Notes under the pieces: model-generated
The model's database searches: none
Seen by the model: only the letters and a program-made list of their open reading frames with translations
Told to the model about the DNA's origin: nothing
Origin: Candidatus Zixiibacteriota bacterium
GTDB taxonomy: Bacteria; Zixibacteria; MSB-5A5; UBA10806; 4484-95
DNA length: 64,000 nt
Reading direction: 5' to 3'
NCBI GenBank assembly: GCA_021159005.1
Contig: JAGGSN010000195.1
Coordinates: forward strand, 1-64,000
Translations under genes and position numbers: made by a program
Part shown: positions 16,866-25,561 of the stretch, in pieces
How the letters are laid out: each line of letters starts with the position of its first letter
How positions within the stretch are numbered: the stretch's first letter is position 1

Positions 16866-18086
16866 ATGAATACAACATTGCAAAAAGGAATCGACTGGGT
16901 TGGATATGTTGATTGGAAAACTCGCGACTTCCACGGTTATAATACCCAACGCGGCGCTACTTATAATGCCTATCTTATACAAGATGATAATTCGGCGCTT
17001 ATAGACACGGTGAAAAAACCTTATGCAGTGGAACTGTTAAAAAATATATCCGCATTGTCAGAGTTGTCTAATATAAAATATATAGTGTGTAATCACGCCG
17101 AACCAGATCACTCCGGGGCACTGCCGATTGTAATGGAATCTATTCCAAACGCAACATTGGTTTGCAATAAAAAATGTCAGGCAACACTTTCGCAATATTA
17201 CGATACTTCAAAATGGAAATTCCACATAGTTGCTACAGGCGATACTATCTCTCTTGGTAAAAGAACTCTTCATTTCATTGAAACACCAATGCTACACTGG
17301 CCGGAGTCAATGTTTACATACATACCGGAGGATAAGCTGCTATTTTCGATGGATGCGTTTGGCCAGCATTACGCCACCTCACAGCGTTTTAATGATGAAG
17401 TTCCCCTGTGTACTGTTATGGAAGAGGCAAAAACATATTATGCCAACATAATCATGTCCTATGGCAAGCAGGTTGAGAAAACCCTCGACCGCTTAACCGG
17501 TATTGATGTTGAGATGATTGCGCCAAGTCACGGCGTGGTCTGGCGAAAAAATGTATCAGATATAATCAATATATATAAAAAATGGGCGACCAATAGCTTT
17601 AAACCTAAGGTCTTGGTTATCTACGATACGATGTGGGAAAGTACGGAACAGATGGCAATGGCGATTCATGAAGGAGCTTCTTTGCCCGGCATTGAATCCA
17701 ATCTCATTCATATTAGACACTCCGATTTAACTAAAATAGCAGCTGAAGTATTGGATGCATCTTCTGTAGCTTTTGGATCAGCTACACTTAACGGCGGTAT
17801 GATGCCAATGGCAGGAGCTGTTTTAACTTATTTGAAAGGATTAAGACCAGCAAAAAAAGCATGTTTTGCTTTTGGTTCGTATGGCTGGGGTAAGGGCGCT
17901 CCGGAGGCGATTGAAGAATACTTTAAAACAATGAAATGGGATATAATAAACGAGCCTATCAAATCGCGATACAAGCCAACATCAGAACTGTTGAATGAGT
18001 GTCGAGCGGCTGGTAGAACACTTGGCGAGAAAGCAAAAACAATTGCTCAAAATATTGCAGGTGAGAAAATTTGTATAAACCCATAA
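16866..18086 (+). CDS. Flavodiiron protein (rubredoxin:oxygen/NO oxidoreductase)
   Basis: A 406-residue cytoplasmic enzyme that reduces oxygen to water and/or NO to N2O. The N-terminal metallo-beta-lactamase-like domain carries the diiron ligands: NHAEPDHSG (H-x-E-x-D-H), the His in ETPMLHWPESM, the Asp in FSMDAFGQHYA, and the His in PSHGVVW. From about residue 255 a flavodoxin domain follows (VLVIYDTMWESTEQMA; GSATLNGGMMP; FGSYGWGKGAPE). No rubredoxin or NADH domain is fused; instead a separate rubredoxin gene lies 30 bp downstream, the expected electron donor. The start follows GAAAGGATAATC. Confidence 0.95.
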   Translation: MNTTLQKGIDWVGYVDWKTRDFHGYNTQRGATYNAYLIQDDNSALIDTVKKPYAVELLKNISALSELSNIKYIVCNHAEPDHSGALPIVMESIPNATLVCNKKCQATLSQYYDTSKWKFHIVATGDTISLGKRTLHFIETPMLHWPESMFTYIPEDKLLFSMDAFGQHYATSQRFNDEVPLCTVMEEAKTYYANIIMSYGKQVEKTLDRLTGIDVEMIAPSHGVVWRKNVSDIINIYKKWATNSFKPKVLVIYDTMWESTEQMAMAIHEGASLPGIESNLIHIRHSDLTKIAAEVLDASSVAFGSATLNGGMMPMAGAVLTYLKGLRPAKKACFAFGSYGWGKGAPEAIEEYFKTMKWDIINEPIKSRYKPTSELLNECRAAGRTLGEKAKTIAQNIAGEKICINP

Positions 18087-18116
18087 ATCAAATCATTAGT
18101 CAACAAAGGAGACGGG

Positions 18117-18278
18117 ATGACTAAATACGTTTGCGATGTTTGCGGTTGGATTTACGATCCGACAGAAGGGCTGATTAAAGAAGGCATTAAACTCGGTACG
18201 CTTTTTAAGGATTTGCCGGATGATTTCGTTTGCCCCGAGTGCGGTGCTGGTAAGGATGACTTTTCACCGGTGGAGTAA
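18117..18278 (+). CDS. rd: Rubredoxin
   Basis: A 53-residue one-iron electron carrier, easily missed because of its size. It reads [18 protein letters not shown] and continues to [19 protein letters not shown]: two C-x2-C pairs in CDVCG and CPECG with the standard spacing, and the aromatic residues of the rubredoxin core. AAAGGAGAC precedes ATG 18117. It follows the flavodiiron gene by 30 bp and most likely feeds it, and perhaps the rubrerythrins and desulfoferrodoxin, with electrons. Confidence 0.95.
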   Translation: MTKYVCDVCGWIYDPTEGLIKEGIKLGTLFKDLPDDFVCPECGAGKDDFSPVE

Positions 18279-18508
18279 AATATTTGTAATGTTAAAACAT
18301 CTACTATTGTTATTCAATCAGAAAACTGGTTGTGAATTGATGTATTAAAAAATATTTACTCTTAATGCAATAGAAATATGTTTGCAAATATGCGTAAGGC
18401 AAAATCCAAGCATGGCATGTTGAATAACGCATAATAAGTAGTTTAATGAACGAGCTAAAATAAACTGAAAGTGATAGTACCAGCTCATTCTTATAGAAAG
18501 GAAATGAT

Positions 18509-18928
18509 ATAGACAAGACAAAATATGGCATAAGCACTGAACTCCAGCTTGATTTTAACGACGCGGTTACCTAAACCATTGCTTGCCTGAAAAACCAGGG
18601 CTTTGGGGTTCTGGCTGAGATTGACGTTAAAGAAACATTGAAGAGGAAGCTGGGTATCGATTTTGAAAGATATCGTATACTGGGTGCCTGTAATCCACAG
18701 TTGGCATACAAGGCATTATCTGAAGAGGAAGAAATCGGTTTGCTTTTGCCGTGCAATGTTATCATTTACGAAACTTCAGAAGGTAAAGCCAGAGTTGCAG
18801 CAGTTGACCCTGTAAAAGCAATGTCAATTGTAAGTAACGATGCGGTAAAACCGATTGCCGAGATGGTTCGCCAGAAACTCTTATCAGTAATCGCGGTTCT
18901 TGAGGAATCATCAGACAAGAAAGTGTAG
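18509..18928 (+). pseudogene. DUF302-family protein, broken by nonsense and start-codon changes
   Basis: The frame encodes a full DUF302 domain (KYGISTELQLDFNDAVT, QGFGVLAEIDVKETL, FERYRILGACNPQLA, LLLPCNVIIYE, then VDPVKAMSIV). It is interrupted by TAA at 18572-18574 inside the first helix, and no ATG, GTG or TTG opens the frame: the expected start position after AAAGGAAA reads ATA (18509-18511). Two independent lesions argue for a dead gene and against recoding. A shortened product from an internal ATG (18638) lacks the N-terminal strand. DUF302 proteins are often found near cytochrome and sulfur or oxygen defence genes, as here just before cydAB. Confidence 0.8.
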
Positions 18929-19005
18929 ATAAGCATGCTATTGCAGAGTGCTGTTGCCGCAGAATACTCAGGAAAAATATTTTCAGAGTATAAGGAGGAA
19001 TTAAT

Positions 19006-20349
19006 ATGGATTTTGATCCGGTATTATTGTCACGCATTCAGTTTGCGATGACAATTGGTTTCCACTTTATCTTTCCACCCATATCGATAGGGCTGGCCTG
19101 GCTGTTGGTCTTTATAGAGTGGCAGGGTTGGAGGAAAGATGATAGCACCTACAAAAGCATGGGTAAATTCTTCGGCAAACTTTTGGCCATTACATTTGCG
19201 GTTGGCGTTGCTACAGGTATTGTGATGGAATTCCAGTTTGGTACAAACTGGGCGGAATATTCAAAATTTGTTGGCGATATTTTTGGCGCGCCATTAGCGG
19301 CTGAGGGTATTTTCGCCTTTTTCCTTGAATCGGCATTCTTAGGACTTTATCTGTTCGGTAGGAATAAAGTGTCTAAGGGTGTTCACTGGTTCTCGATTTT
19401 TATGGTAGCTGTCGGTTCGACCTTATCCGCTTTCTGGATTCTCGTGGCAAACTCCTGGCAGCAAACACCGGCTGGTTTTATAATTCAGAATGGGCGGGCA
19501 GAATTGATAAATTTCTGGGAAGCGGTATTTAACCCCTCGATGATTATACGCTTTTTCCATACCGTTGATGCAACACTAATCGCTGGCGCATTTGTCATGG
19601 CTGGTATTTCAGCTTATTTATATCTAAACAACAAAGGTGTTGAAATTGCTAAGAAAGCTTTGAAACTATCGATTATCGTCGGTTTGGCAGCTTCATTGCT
19701 CGAACTGTATCCGCTTGGTCATGAACATACTGTTCAGGTAGGCAAAACCCAACCTGAGAAATTGGCGGCGATGGAGGGTTTAATCGATGGCCAGGAACGG
19801 GCGCCCTTGCTAATGTTTGGCGTCCCTCAACAATCACCTGAACCGGACTTGAAAGCCAAGATTGCTCTGCCCGGTCTCCTGAGTTTGGGAATACATGGCG
19901 ACATGAACGCTTACGTACCCGGACTCAATGATTTCCAACGGGATGAGATACCACCGTTTATTCTGACGTTTATTTCATTCCACACCATGGTGGGTTTGGG
20001 GATGTTTTTTATCGGGATTATGTTATTAGGCGCTTTTTTACTTTACCGAAAACAATTATGGGACCAAAGATGGTTCCTAAAAATACTTATGCTTTCAATA
20101 CCATTGCCTCTTATAGCCATACAACTTGGCTGGATATCTGCCGAGGTGGGACGTCAACCATGGGTAGTTTACAGAGTATTAAAAACCGCTGATGCTGTTT
20201 CATTGACTGTATCAGCAGGGGAGATTCTATTTTCAATAATTCTGTTCGGTATAATCTACATATTTATCGGCGCTCTGTATCTCTATATCATGGGCAGGGA
20301 AATTCAGCGGGGTCCGGAATTAACGAGTATTGCAGAGGTGAAATCATGA
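19006..20349 (+). CDS. cydA: Cytochrome bd quinol oxidase subunit I
   Basis: A 447-residue inner-membrane protein with about nine membrane helices. It holds the heme ligands and quinol site of a high-affinity oxygen reductase. Seen: FHFIFPPISIGLAW (His ligand of heme b595/d region), GVATGIVMEFQFGTNW, ESAFLGLYLFG (Glu and Phe of the proton path), and GWISAEVGRQPW, the highly conserved block after the Q-loop. The Q-loop between residues about 245 and 315 is short, so it belongs to the short-loop group. The start has AAGGAGGAATTAAT. Its last four bases overlap cydB (ATGA), so translation is coupled. Confidence 0.95.
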   Translation: MDFDPVLLSRIQFAMTIGFHFIFPPISIGLAWLLVFIEWQGWRKDDSTYKSMGKFFGKLLAITFAVGVATGIVMEFQFGTNWAEYSKFVGDIFGAPLAAEGIFAFFLESAFLGLYLFGRNKVSKGVHWFSIFMVAVGSTLSAFWILVANSWQQTPAGFIIQNGRAELINFWEAVFNPSMIIRFFHTVDATLIAGAFVMAGISAYLYLNNKGVEIAKKALKLSIIVGLAASLLELYPLGHEHTVQVGKTQPEKLAAMEGLIDGQERAPLLMFGVPQQSPEPDLKAKIALPGLLSLGIHGDMNAYVPGLNDFQRDEIPPFILTFISFHTMVGLGMFFIGIMLLGAFLLYRKQLWDQRWFLKILMLSIPLPLIAIQLGWISAEVGRQPWVVYRVLKTADAVSLTVSAGEILFSIILFGIIYIFIGALYLYIMGREIQRGPELTSIAEVKS

Positions 20350-21365
20350 TCGATTTAAATACAACTTGGTTTATTTTAATAGGCGTGCTGTTTACCGGGT
20401 ATGCAATATTAGATGGCTTTGATTTTGGTGTCGGTATACTACACTTGTTTGCCAAAAATAATAATGAACGTCGAATCAATATGAATGCTATCGGTCCTGT
20501 TTGGGATGCCAACGAAGTTTGGTTATTAACAGGCGGCGGCGCTTTATTTGCGGCATTCCCGATTGTCTATGCTACAGTATTCAGCGGATTTTACTTAGCC
20601 TTGATGCTTATCTTAGCCGCGCTTATTTTCCGAGCCGTATCACTTGAGTTCAGGAGCAAAATAGATTCTCCGGGCTGGCAGAGATTCTGGGATTGGTCGT
20701 TTGGTCTGGGAAGCTTATTGCCGGCGGTACTGTTTGGTGTTGCCGCGGGTAATATTCTAAGAGGTATTCCATTAGATGAAAACGGAGTATTTGTCGGATC
20801 CTTCTTGGGGTTATTAAATCCTTATTCAATCCTCATAGGCGTTCTAAGCTTAGTGATGTTTGCTCTTCACGGCGCCCTTTATATGACACTTAAAACCGAT
20901 GGAGAATTGAGAGACAAAATGACCAAATGGGCTTCCGGTTCATGGATCGGAATCATTATTGTTTATTTGTTGGCGACAATCTATACATTCTTCGAAGCGG
21001 GATTTCTTTTTGATGGCATATTAAGTGCGCCGTTGTTCTGGATTCTGTTTATACTCCTGCTGGCGGTAATCATTTTTATCCCGATAGGTTTGAAATCCGG
21101 CCGCTATTTCCGGTCATTTCTGGCATCATCGGTTACTATTATCTGTATGATAGGTTTAGCCGCAGTTAGTCTTTTCCCACGTTTAGTGCCATCCAATATC
21201 GATTTGAGATACAGTTTGAATATTTATAATGCCTCATCGACACCACGTACTCTAACAGTTATGCTTATTATGGCATTGATTGGGATGCCGATTGTAATAG
21301 GCTGCACTATCTATATCTATCGGGTTTTTAAAGGTAAAACCGTAATAACGGATGAGAGTTATTGA
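20346..21365 (+). CDS. cydB: Cytochrome bd quinol oxidase subunit II
   Basis: A 339-residue multi-pass membrane partner of CydA, with about eight to nine helices. Family marks: FILIGVLFTGYAILDGFDFGVG at the start (shown here only as a motif), then GPVWDANEVWLLTGGGALFAAFP, both classic for CydB. It overlaps the cydA stop by four bases. In a mostly anaerobic organism this enzyme scavenges oxygen and lets menaquinol be oxidised at low oxygen. It is followed after 24 bp by the exported methionine sulfoxide reductase, probably in one transcript. Confidence 0.95.
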   Translation: MIDLNTTWFILIGVLFTGYAILDGFDFGVGILHLFAKNNNERRINMNAIGPVWDANEVWLLTGGGALFAAFPIVYATVFSGFYLALMLILAALIFRAVSLEFRSKIDSPGWQRFWDWSFGLGSLLPAVLFGVAAGNILRGIPLDENGVFVGSFLGLLNPYSILIGVLSLVMFALHGALYMTLKTDGELRDKMTKWASGSWIGIIIVYLLATIYTFFEAGFLFDGILSAPLFWILFILLLAVIIFIPIGLKSGRYFRSFLASSVTIICMIGLAAVSLFPRLVPSNIDLRYSLNIYNASSTPRTLTVMLIMALIGMPIVIGCTIYIYRVFKGKTVITDESY

Positions 21366-21389
21366 TTAATAACAAAGAGGAGGTTCTAA

Positions 21390-22331
21390 TTGAATTATGT
21401 AATAATAATCCTGACCTCTTTACTTTGGAGTGTAACTTGTTCAGCTGTCCAAGCAAAGGAAAATAGTATTAAACACGACAAATTAACTTCCGAAGAAGAA
21501 CAAGTAATTATTCATAAAGGTACCGAAAGGCCTTTCTCCGGTAAATACTATGAACTCAGCGATAAGGGGATATATACCTGCAAAAGGTGCAATGCGCCGC
21601 TTTATAGTTCTGATGATAAATTCAACCCTCACTGCGGTTGGCCAAGTTTTGATGATGCAATACCGGGAGCGATAAAACAAATTCCTGATGCTGATGGTAT
21701 CCGTACAGAAATTATCTGCAATAATTGCGGTGGTCATCTGGGACATGTATTTTTAAATGAAGGTCTTACCGATAAAAATGTGCGTTATTGCGTAAATTCG
21801 ATTTCGCTGAACTTCACTCCCGCTGCTCAAGATTATTCAGCTCAAAAAGCGTATTTCGCCGCCGGCTGTTTCTGGGGAGTAGAATATTATTTTCAACAAG
21901 AAAGCGGTGTTATCTCTACGCTGGTCGGTTATATGGGCGGACAAACGAATAATCCAACATACGAAGAAGTTTGCGCCGGAAATTCCGGTCATGCTGAAGC
22001 TGTCGAAGTTGTCTATAATCCAGTTTTAACTAACTATGAAAAATTATCCCGGTTGTTTTTTGAAATCCATGATCCCACTCAGGTAAACCGGCAAGGACCG
22101 GATATCGGCGAACAATACAGATCGGTTATTTTTTATTCAAACGATGATGAAAAGAAAACAGCGGAAAAGCTAATAAATATCCTTACAGAAAGTGGTTATA
22201 AAATAGCTACTGAAGTTGTAAAAATCACAGAGTTTTGGGAAGCTGAAAAATATCACCAGAACTATTTTAATAATAATGGTAATGCATGTCATATTAGAAC
22301 TCATATTTGGAATAGAATCTTGAAAAAATAA
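21390..22331 (+). CDS. msrBA: Exported MsrB-MsrA fusion, methionine sulfoxide reductase
   Basis: A 313-residue bifunctional repair enzyme that reduces both stereoisomers of methionine sulfoxide. Residues 1-23 form a signal peptide, so it works in the periplasm. MsrB comes first (about 30-150): the zinc cysteines CKRC and CNNC, GHLGHVF, and the catalytic Cys in RYCVNS. MsrA follows (about 155-313) with the catalytic GCFWGVEYYFQ and the GHAEAV and DPTQVNRQG motifs. This B-then-A order is the reverse of PilB-type fusions. It starts at TTG 21390 with AGAGGAGG six bases ahead. It is encoded immediately after cydAB, fitting repair of oxidised envelope proteins. Confidence 0.93.
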   Translation: MNYVIIILTSLLWSVTCSAVQAKENSIKHDKLTSEEEQVIIHKGTERPFSGKYYELSDKGIYTCKRCNAPLYSSDDKFNPHCGWPSFDDAIPGAIKQIPDADGIRTEIICNNCGGHLGHVFLNEGLTDKNVRYCVNSISLNFTPAAQDYSAQKAYFAAGCFWGVEYYFQQESGVISTLVGYMGGQTNNPTYEEVCAGNSGHAEAVEVVYNPVLTNYEKLSRLFFEIHDPTQVNRQGPDIGEQYRSVIFYSNDDEKKTAEKLINILTESGYKIATEVVKITEFWEAEKYHQNYFNNNGNACHIRTHIWNRILKK

Positions 22332-22375
22332 ATAAGCAAACTAAGGACATCTCAAATATCTTGAAAGGATTATTT

Positions 22376-22888
22376 ATGGAAGTTGAAAAAGCCATTAAAA
22401 CCGCAATTGAATATGAAAATAAAGTAAAAGATATTTATGCTGAAGCGGCAAAAAATTCTCAGAATGAAATCGCCAGAAATGTTTTCCGAAAACTTGCCAG
22501 AGAGGAGCAAGAACATATCGATTATTTGGAAAGTCGTTTTATCGAATGGCAGAAAACGGGCAAGGTATCTCTGGAAAAGCTTAAGACTATTATTCCAAGT
22601 AAAAACGTTATCAATGAAGGCGTCAAAAAACTTAAAAACAACATGAAGAAATCTGATAAATATGGCGAAGTGCAGATGTTGGGCAAAGCTTTAAATGTTG
22701 AAATTGAAACTAGCAATTTCTACAAAGAGATGGTTGACCAGCTTGAGAATGAACCGCAGAAAATGTTCAAGCGTTTCCTCGAAATTGAGGAAGGACATCT
22801 GGCAATCGTTCAGGCTGAAATCGATTCAATTACAGGCGCCGGATTTTGGTTTGATTTCCAGGAATTCAACCTTGAAGCCGAAGGTTAA
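22376..22888 (+). CDS. Rubrerythrin-like diiron protein without rubredoxin domain (second copy)
   Basis: A 170-residue four-helix protein. Helix B has AREEQEHIDYLESRF and helix D has EIEEGHLAIVQAE, both E-x-x-H, with matching Glu residues in IEYENKVKDIY and NVEIETSNFY. No rubredoxin module is present. It is about as long as the protein at 13238-13690 but differs in sequence. Start ATG 22376 follows AAAGGAT; a TTG at 22361 in the same frame would overlap that site. It closes the oxygen-defence island, with selC lying next on the opposite strand. Confidence 0.8.
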   Translation: MEVEKAIKTAIEYENKVKDIYAEAAKNSQNEIARNVFRKLAREEQEHIDYLESRFIEWQKTGKVSLEKLKTIIPSKNVINEGVKKLKNNMKKSDKYGEVQMLGKALNVEIETSNFYKEMVDQLENEPQKMFKRFLEIEEGHLAIVQAEIDSITGAGFWFDFQEFNLEAEG

Positions 22889-23034
22889 TCAAAAGATACA
22901 TTTTGAGTACGATTTTAATTGAGAGACATTGATCCTTGGCCATTCTTATTTGATGTTATAGAATCACAGATCATTGGTATAGTGCGTACAAATAAAAAAT
23001 ATATGTATCTGTGCGGGCTGCAATAAAATACAAT

Positions 23035-23127
23035 CGGAAGGGACAGGAATCGAACCTGCCATGGCCGGGATCACCGGCCACCTACGGTTTTGAAGACCGC
23101 GAGAGCCACCAGACCCTATCCGCTTCC
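23035..23127 (-). tRNA. selC: tRNA-Sec (UCA anticodon), bulged acceptor branch
   Basis: A 93-base minus-strand tRNA with the features of selenocysteine tRNA. It has an anticodon loop CUUCAAA (anticodon UCA) on the stem GCGGU/ACCGU, a 6-bp D stem (AGGGUC/GGCUCU) with a 4-base loop UGGU, and a long variable arm (UGGCCGG/CCCGGCC-type, seven pairs). The T loop UUCGAUU sits on CAGG/CCUG, and the discriminator is G. The acceptor strand 5' GGAAG-C-GGA pairs with UCCCUUCC over eight bases only if the C at position 6 is bulged out, giving an 8/4 branch with one bulge instead of the usual 8/5. CCA is not encoded. Upstream on the minus strand are TTGACT and TATATT, with wide spacing. selA, selB and selD are not in the window. 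Confidence 0.95.
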
Positions 23128-23306
23128 ATTATCAATATAAACCAACCGATAATTTATTGCAAGTCAAATGAAAATATCCGGATAGTATTGAAGCGCATTC
23201 AGCTGTCTTTATATGGCTTCATTTCCTTTGGGTCAGCTTAAACCATTGCAGGCTATTCGTGTCTTAGTATTAGCAAGCCTTAAATAGTATTTGGAGGAAT
23301 CAATTA

Positions 23307-24125
23307 ATGAATACTTGCGGTAAACCATGGTTTAAGCTGATTTTTGCTATTTTGCCTTTAGTATATTTTATATCAAGCTGTAATGATATCAAGATGAACA
23401 GCCAATGGTGTAACCGTGAGATATTTATAGATGGCATGTCATTCGATTGGGAAAACATTTTGATGAATTTCGAATATAAGAAAATAAATTTGGGTATTCT
23501 CAATGATGATGCTTACCTATATATTTGTTTGGTGCCCTTAGATGAAGTTATAATACAACAAGTAATGATGATGGGATTTACAGTATGGTTAACAGCTGAA
23601 AGCGATAAAGATTTTAAGCTGGGCATTTGCTATCCTGTAGGAATTGGGAATAACAGAAGGCTCCTAAAAGATATTCCAATTGAACAGAATAGGGAAGAGC
23701 TTAAAAGAATATTCGAAGAGTCGCTAAATGAAATTATGATTATCAGCTCAAATAAAGGCGATACCATTACTATACCGGTTGAAAATATTTCCTCTGTTGA
23801 GGTCAGGGTCGGCACTAAAAACGAAAGAATGGTTTATGAATTAAAAATCCCCTTAATAAAATCATCCGATTACCCTTATGCTATCGGAGCCTTTGCAGGC
23901 CAGCAAATCGAAATAGAATTTTTAACAGGCGAATTAAAAAAACCGATGATGAATAAATCTTTGAGAAATGAAGTGTCGCGACCAGATAGAGATTCCGGCG
24001 GAAAAGGCATGCGTCCCGGAGGCGGTAGACGACAAGGTAATAACATGGAACATCATGATATGCAGCAGCCTTTAAAAATGAAAATAAAAGTGAAACTGGC
24101 AGATAAGATAAATGCAGATAATTAA
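23307..24125 (+). CDS. Predicted lipoprotein, uncharacterised
   Basis: A 272-residue exported protein with a lipoprotein signal peptide ending FISSC at Cys 25. The mature part starts with an IDGMSFDWENI...LGILNDDAYLYICL pattern that recalls the opening of carbohydrate-binding (CBM9-like/DOMON) beta sandwiches. The tail is unusual: Gly/Arg/Met/His-rich (GGKGMRPGGGRRQGNN, MEHHDMQQP). No enzyme motif is visible. GGAGG precedes ATG 23307. It lies after selC and before a hairpin repeat; its neighbour on the opposite strand is a secreted protein. Function unknown. Confidence 0.6.
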   Translation: MNTCGKPWFKLIFAILPLVYFISSCNDIKMNSQWCNREIFIDGMSFDWENILMNFEYKKINLGILNDDAYLYICLVPLDEVIIQQVMMMGFTVWLTAESDKDFKLGICYPVGIGNNRRLLKDIPIEQNREELKRIFEESLNEIMIISSNKGDTITIPVENISSVEVRVGTKNERMVYELKIPLIKSSDYPYAIGAFAGQQIEIEFLTGELKKPMMNKSLRNEVSRPDRDSGGKGMRPGGGRRQGNNMEHHDMQQPLKMKIKVKLADKINADN

Positions 24126-24140
24126 CTCTCGTTTCATGTG

Positions 24141-24166
24141 GTTGGCGGATGTCCTCATCTGCCAAC
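24141..24166. repeat. Hairpin repeat GTTGGCG..TCCT..GCCAAC, copy 1
   Basis: GTTGGCGGATG, loop TCCT, CATCTGCCAAC: an 11-bp stem with one G-T wobble, flanked by GTG and AACAAC. A second copy at 53488-53513 keeps the outer stem and loop but changes three inner positions on both arms. It starts 15 bp after the lipoprotein gene stop. Confidence 0.8.
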
Positions 24167-24245
24167 AACACTGGTACACATAGACTGTAAACATCGATTA
24201 TATTGTTTTATTAAAGGCTGGATATTAGTGATTTAGATTAGTAAA

Positions 24246-25319
24246 TCATTTTAACAGAGTCATTTTTTTGATATCAACAAGTTTTCCGACTTTAATCCTG
24301 TAAAAATATATGCCTGATGAGAAATTATCCGCTTGCCAGATTATTGAATACCTGCCTGCGGATTGCTCTTTATCAATAAGCGATGTTATTTTTTTCCCAA
24401 GCAGGTTAAAAATACCGATAGTTACATAAGAATCTACCGGCAAATTGTATTGGATAACAGTGGAACTATTAAAAGGATTGGGGTAATTTTGCTTATTACT
24501 ATATTCGTCGGGTATGGCATTATTATTATCAATTCGCTGTGATGAATTCCAGCCCTCAAGTCGAGCCATCATCCACCAGAATGCTTTCCCCTTAAGATAG
24601 CAATTGAAACAGTGCGAATGAGCGCACGAACAATCATTAGCGCAGTTGTTGTCGGGATTATCACACCAGGTAAAGCACCATGCGCAGCCATCGCTTTCAT
24701 TAGGATAATAATTGCCGTCAGGGTCATAGCTCTCAATATCGGCAAAATCAAAAAGTATTTTGTCGTTGGCCGTACAATACGCACGTATCTGATTATTGCG
24801 CTCATATAAGTTGCCATCAGGACCGCCGCCATCAAGATGGCCGGTCATATAGATAAACACAACCTCCGGATAATCCAACTCAAGCTGGTTCATAGCATCT
24901 AAATAAATATTAATACCCGCTTCGCTGTTATCGGAACATCCGCCGCACCATGACCACATAACCATATTGTAATCAGGATGGCTGTCAAGCCATGACTCAG
25001 TCGGCGAAACCCATGATACATCTCCATTATGTCCGAGGTCATCGCTTATCTCATGAAAAGTGGGCATATTATACAAAGAATTTTCGCCTTGCAGTTTATT
25101 AAGGCCGGTTATAATCTGGCTGCCATGCGATGTGTGGCCGTAAAATATTTTATAGTCCGCCCTTATCTGGTCGAAATATGATTCCGGTATTGAGTCAAAT
25201 TCAGAGATTACAGTGTGGTCAACCATGAGCGAGTCTGCCTGCGCTGATGAACAACAATATGGTAAACACATGCCAAACAAGATAATTGCGGCCGCTAAAA
25301 TGATTCTTTCATTTTTCAT
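24246..25319 (-). CDS. Secreted Cys-rich protein with type IX-style sorting tail
   Basis: A 357-residue exported protein with a signal peptide (about residues 1-28). The central domain (35-250) contains KIFYGHTSHGSQIITG, MVMWSWCGG, IYMTGHLDGGGPDG and ILFDFADIESYDPDG, in an order that suggests an SGNH-like hydrolase fold, although a clear catalytic Ser block is not proven. Within it is a Cys-dense stretch (CAWCFTWCDNPDNNC, CSCAHSHCFNC). The last 80 residues form a type A sorting/FlgD-like tail beginning YPNPFNSSTVIQYNLP and ending KKMTLLK. I chose ATG 25319 because AAAGGAG would touch ATG 25325. Probably exported across the outer membrane by the PorU/PorV system. Confidence 0.65.
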   Translation of the reverse strand: MKNERIILAAAIILFGMCLPYCCSSAQADSLMVDHTVISEFDSIPESYFDQIRADYKIFYGHTSHGSQIITGLNKLQGENSLYNMPTFHEISDDLGHNGDVSWVSPTESWLDSHPDYNMVMWSWCGGCSDNSEAGINIYLDAMNQLELDYPEVVFIYMTGHLDGGGPDGNLYERNNQIRAYCTANDKILFDFADIESYDPDGNYYPNESDGCAWCFTWCDNPDNNCANDCSCAHSHCFNCYLKGKAFWWMMARLEGWNSSQRIDNNNAIPDEYSNKQNYPNPFNSSTVIQYNLPVDSYVTIGIFNLLGKKITSLIDKEQSAGRYSIIWQADNFSSGIYFYRIKVGKLVDIKKMTLLK

Positions 25320-25476
25320 AAGCATCTCCTTTGTAATAATTGTATTCTTTATCGGATAATAATTATCAAAACGTTAAATATCTTTTATTAAGATATAATT
25401 ATCATTTATTATATAAGTTGTCAATGGGAAAAACAAACTTACGATATTTACGGAAACTGTCATTTTTATAGTAAGG

Positions 25477-25500
25477 CAGTTCGCCTTAGGCGGGCGACTT
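25477..25500. repeat. CCGCC-family palindrome, diverged copy
   Basis: CAGTTCGCCTTAGGCGGGCGACTT has the CGCCTTAGGCG core seen at 42-84, 1206-1247 and 53436-53448. It sits in the 293-bp gap between two secreted-protein genes, which otherwise holds only AT-rich DNA and a terminator. Confidence 0.55.
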
Positions 25501-25561
25501 TTGCAAATTTTATCTCTTAAAATGGACATTTTCCTTAAACGAATAACACTCCGAAAGATAG

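Noticed and set aside
18572-18574. TAA in the DUF302 frame as a recoded codon
   Set aside because: TAA recoding is not expected, and the start codon is also damaged, so decay is simpler.
23011-23241. A plus-strand 76-codon open frame
   Set aside because: It covers selC on the opposite strand; the translation has no family features and the tRNA explains the sequence.
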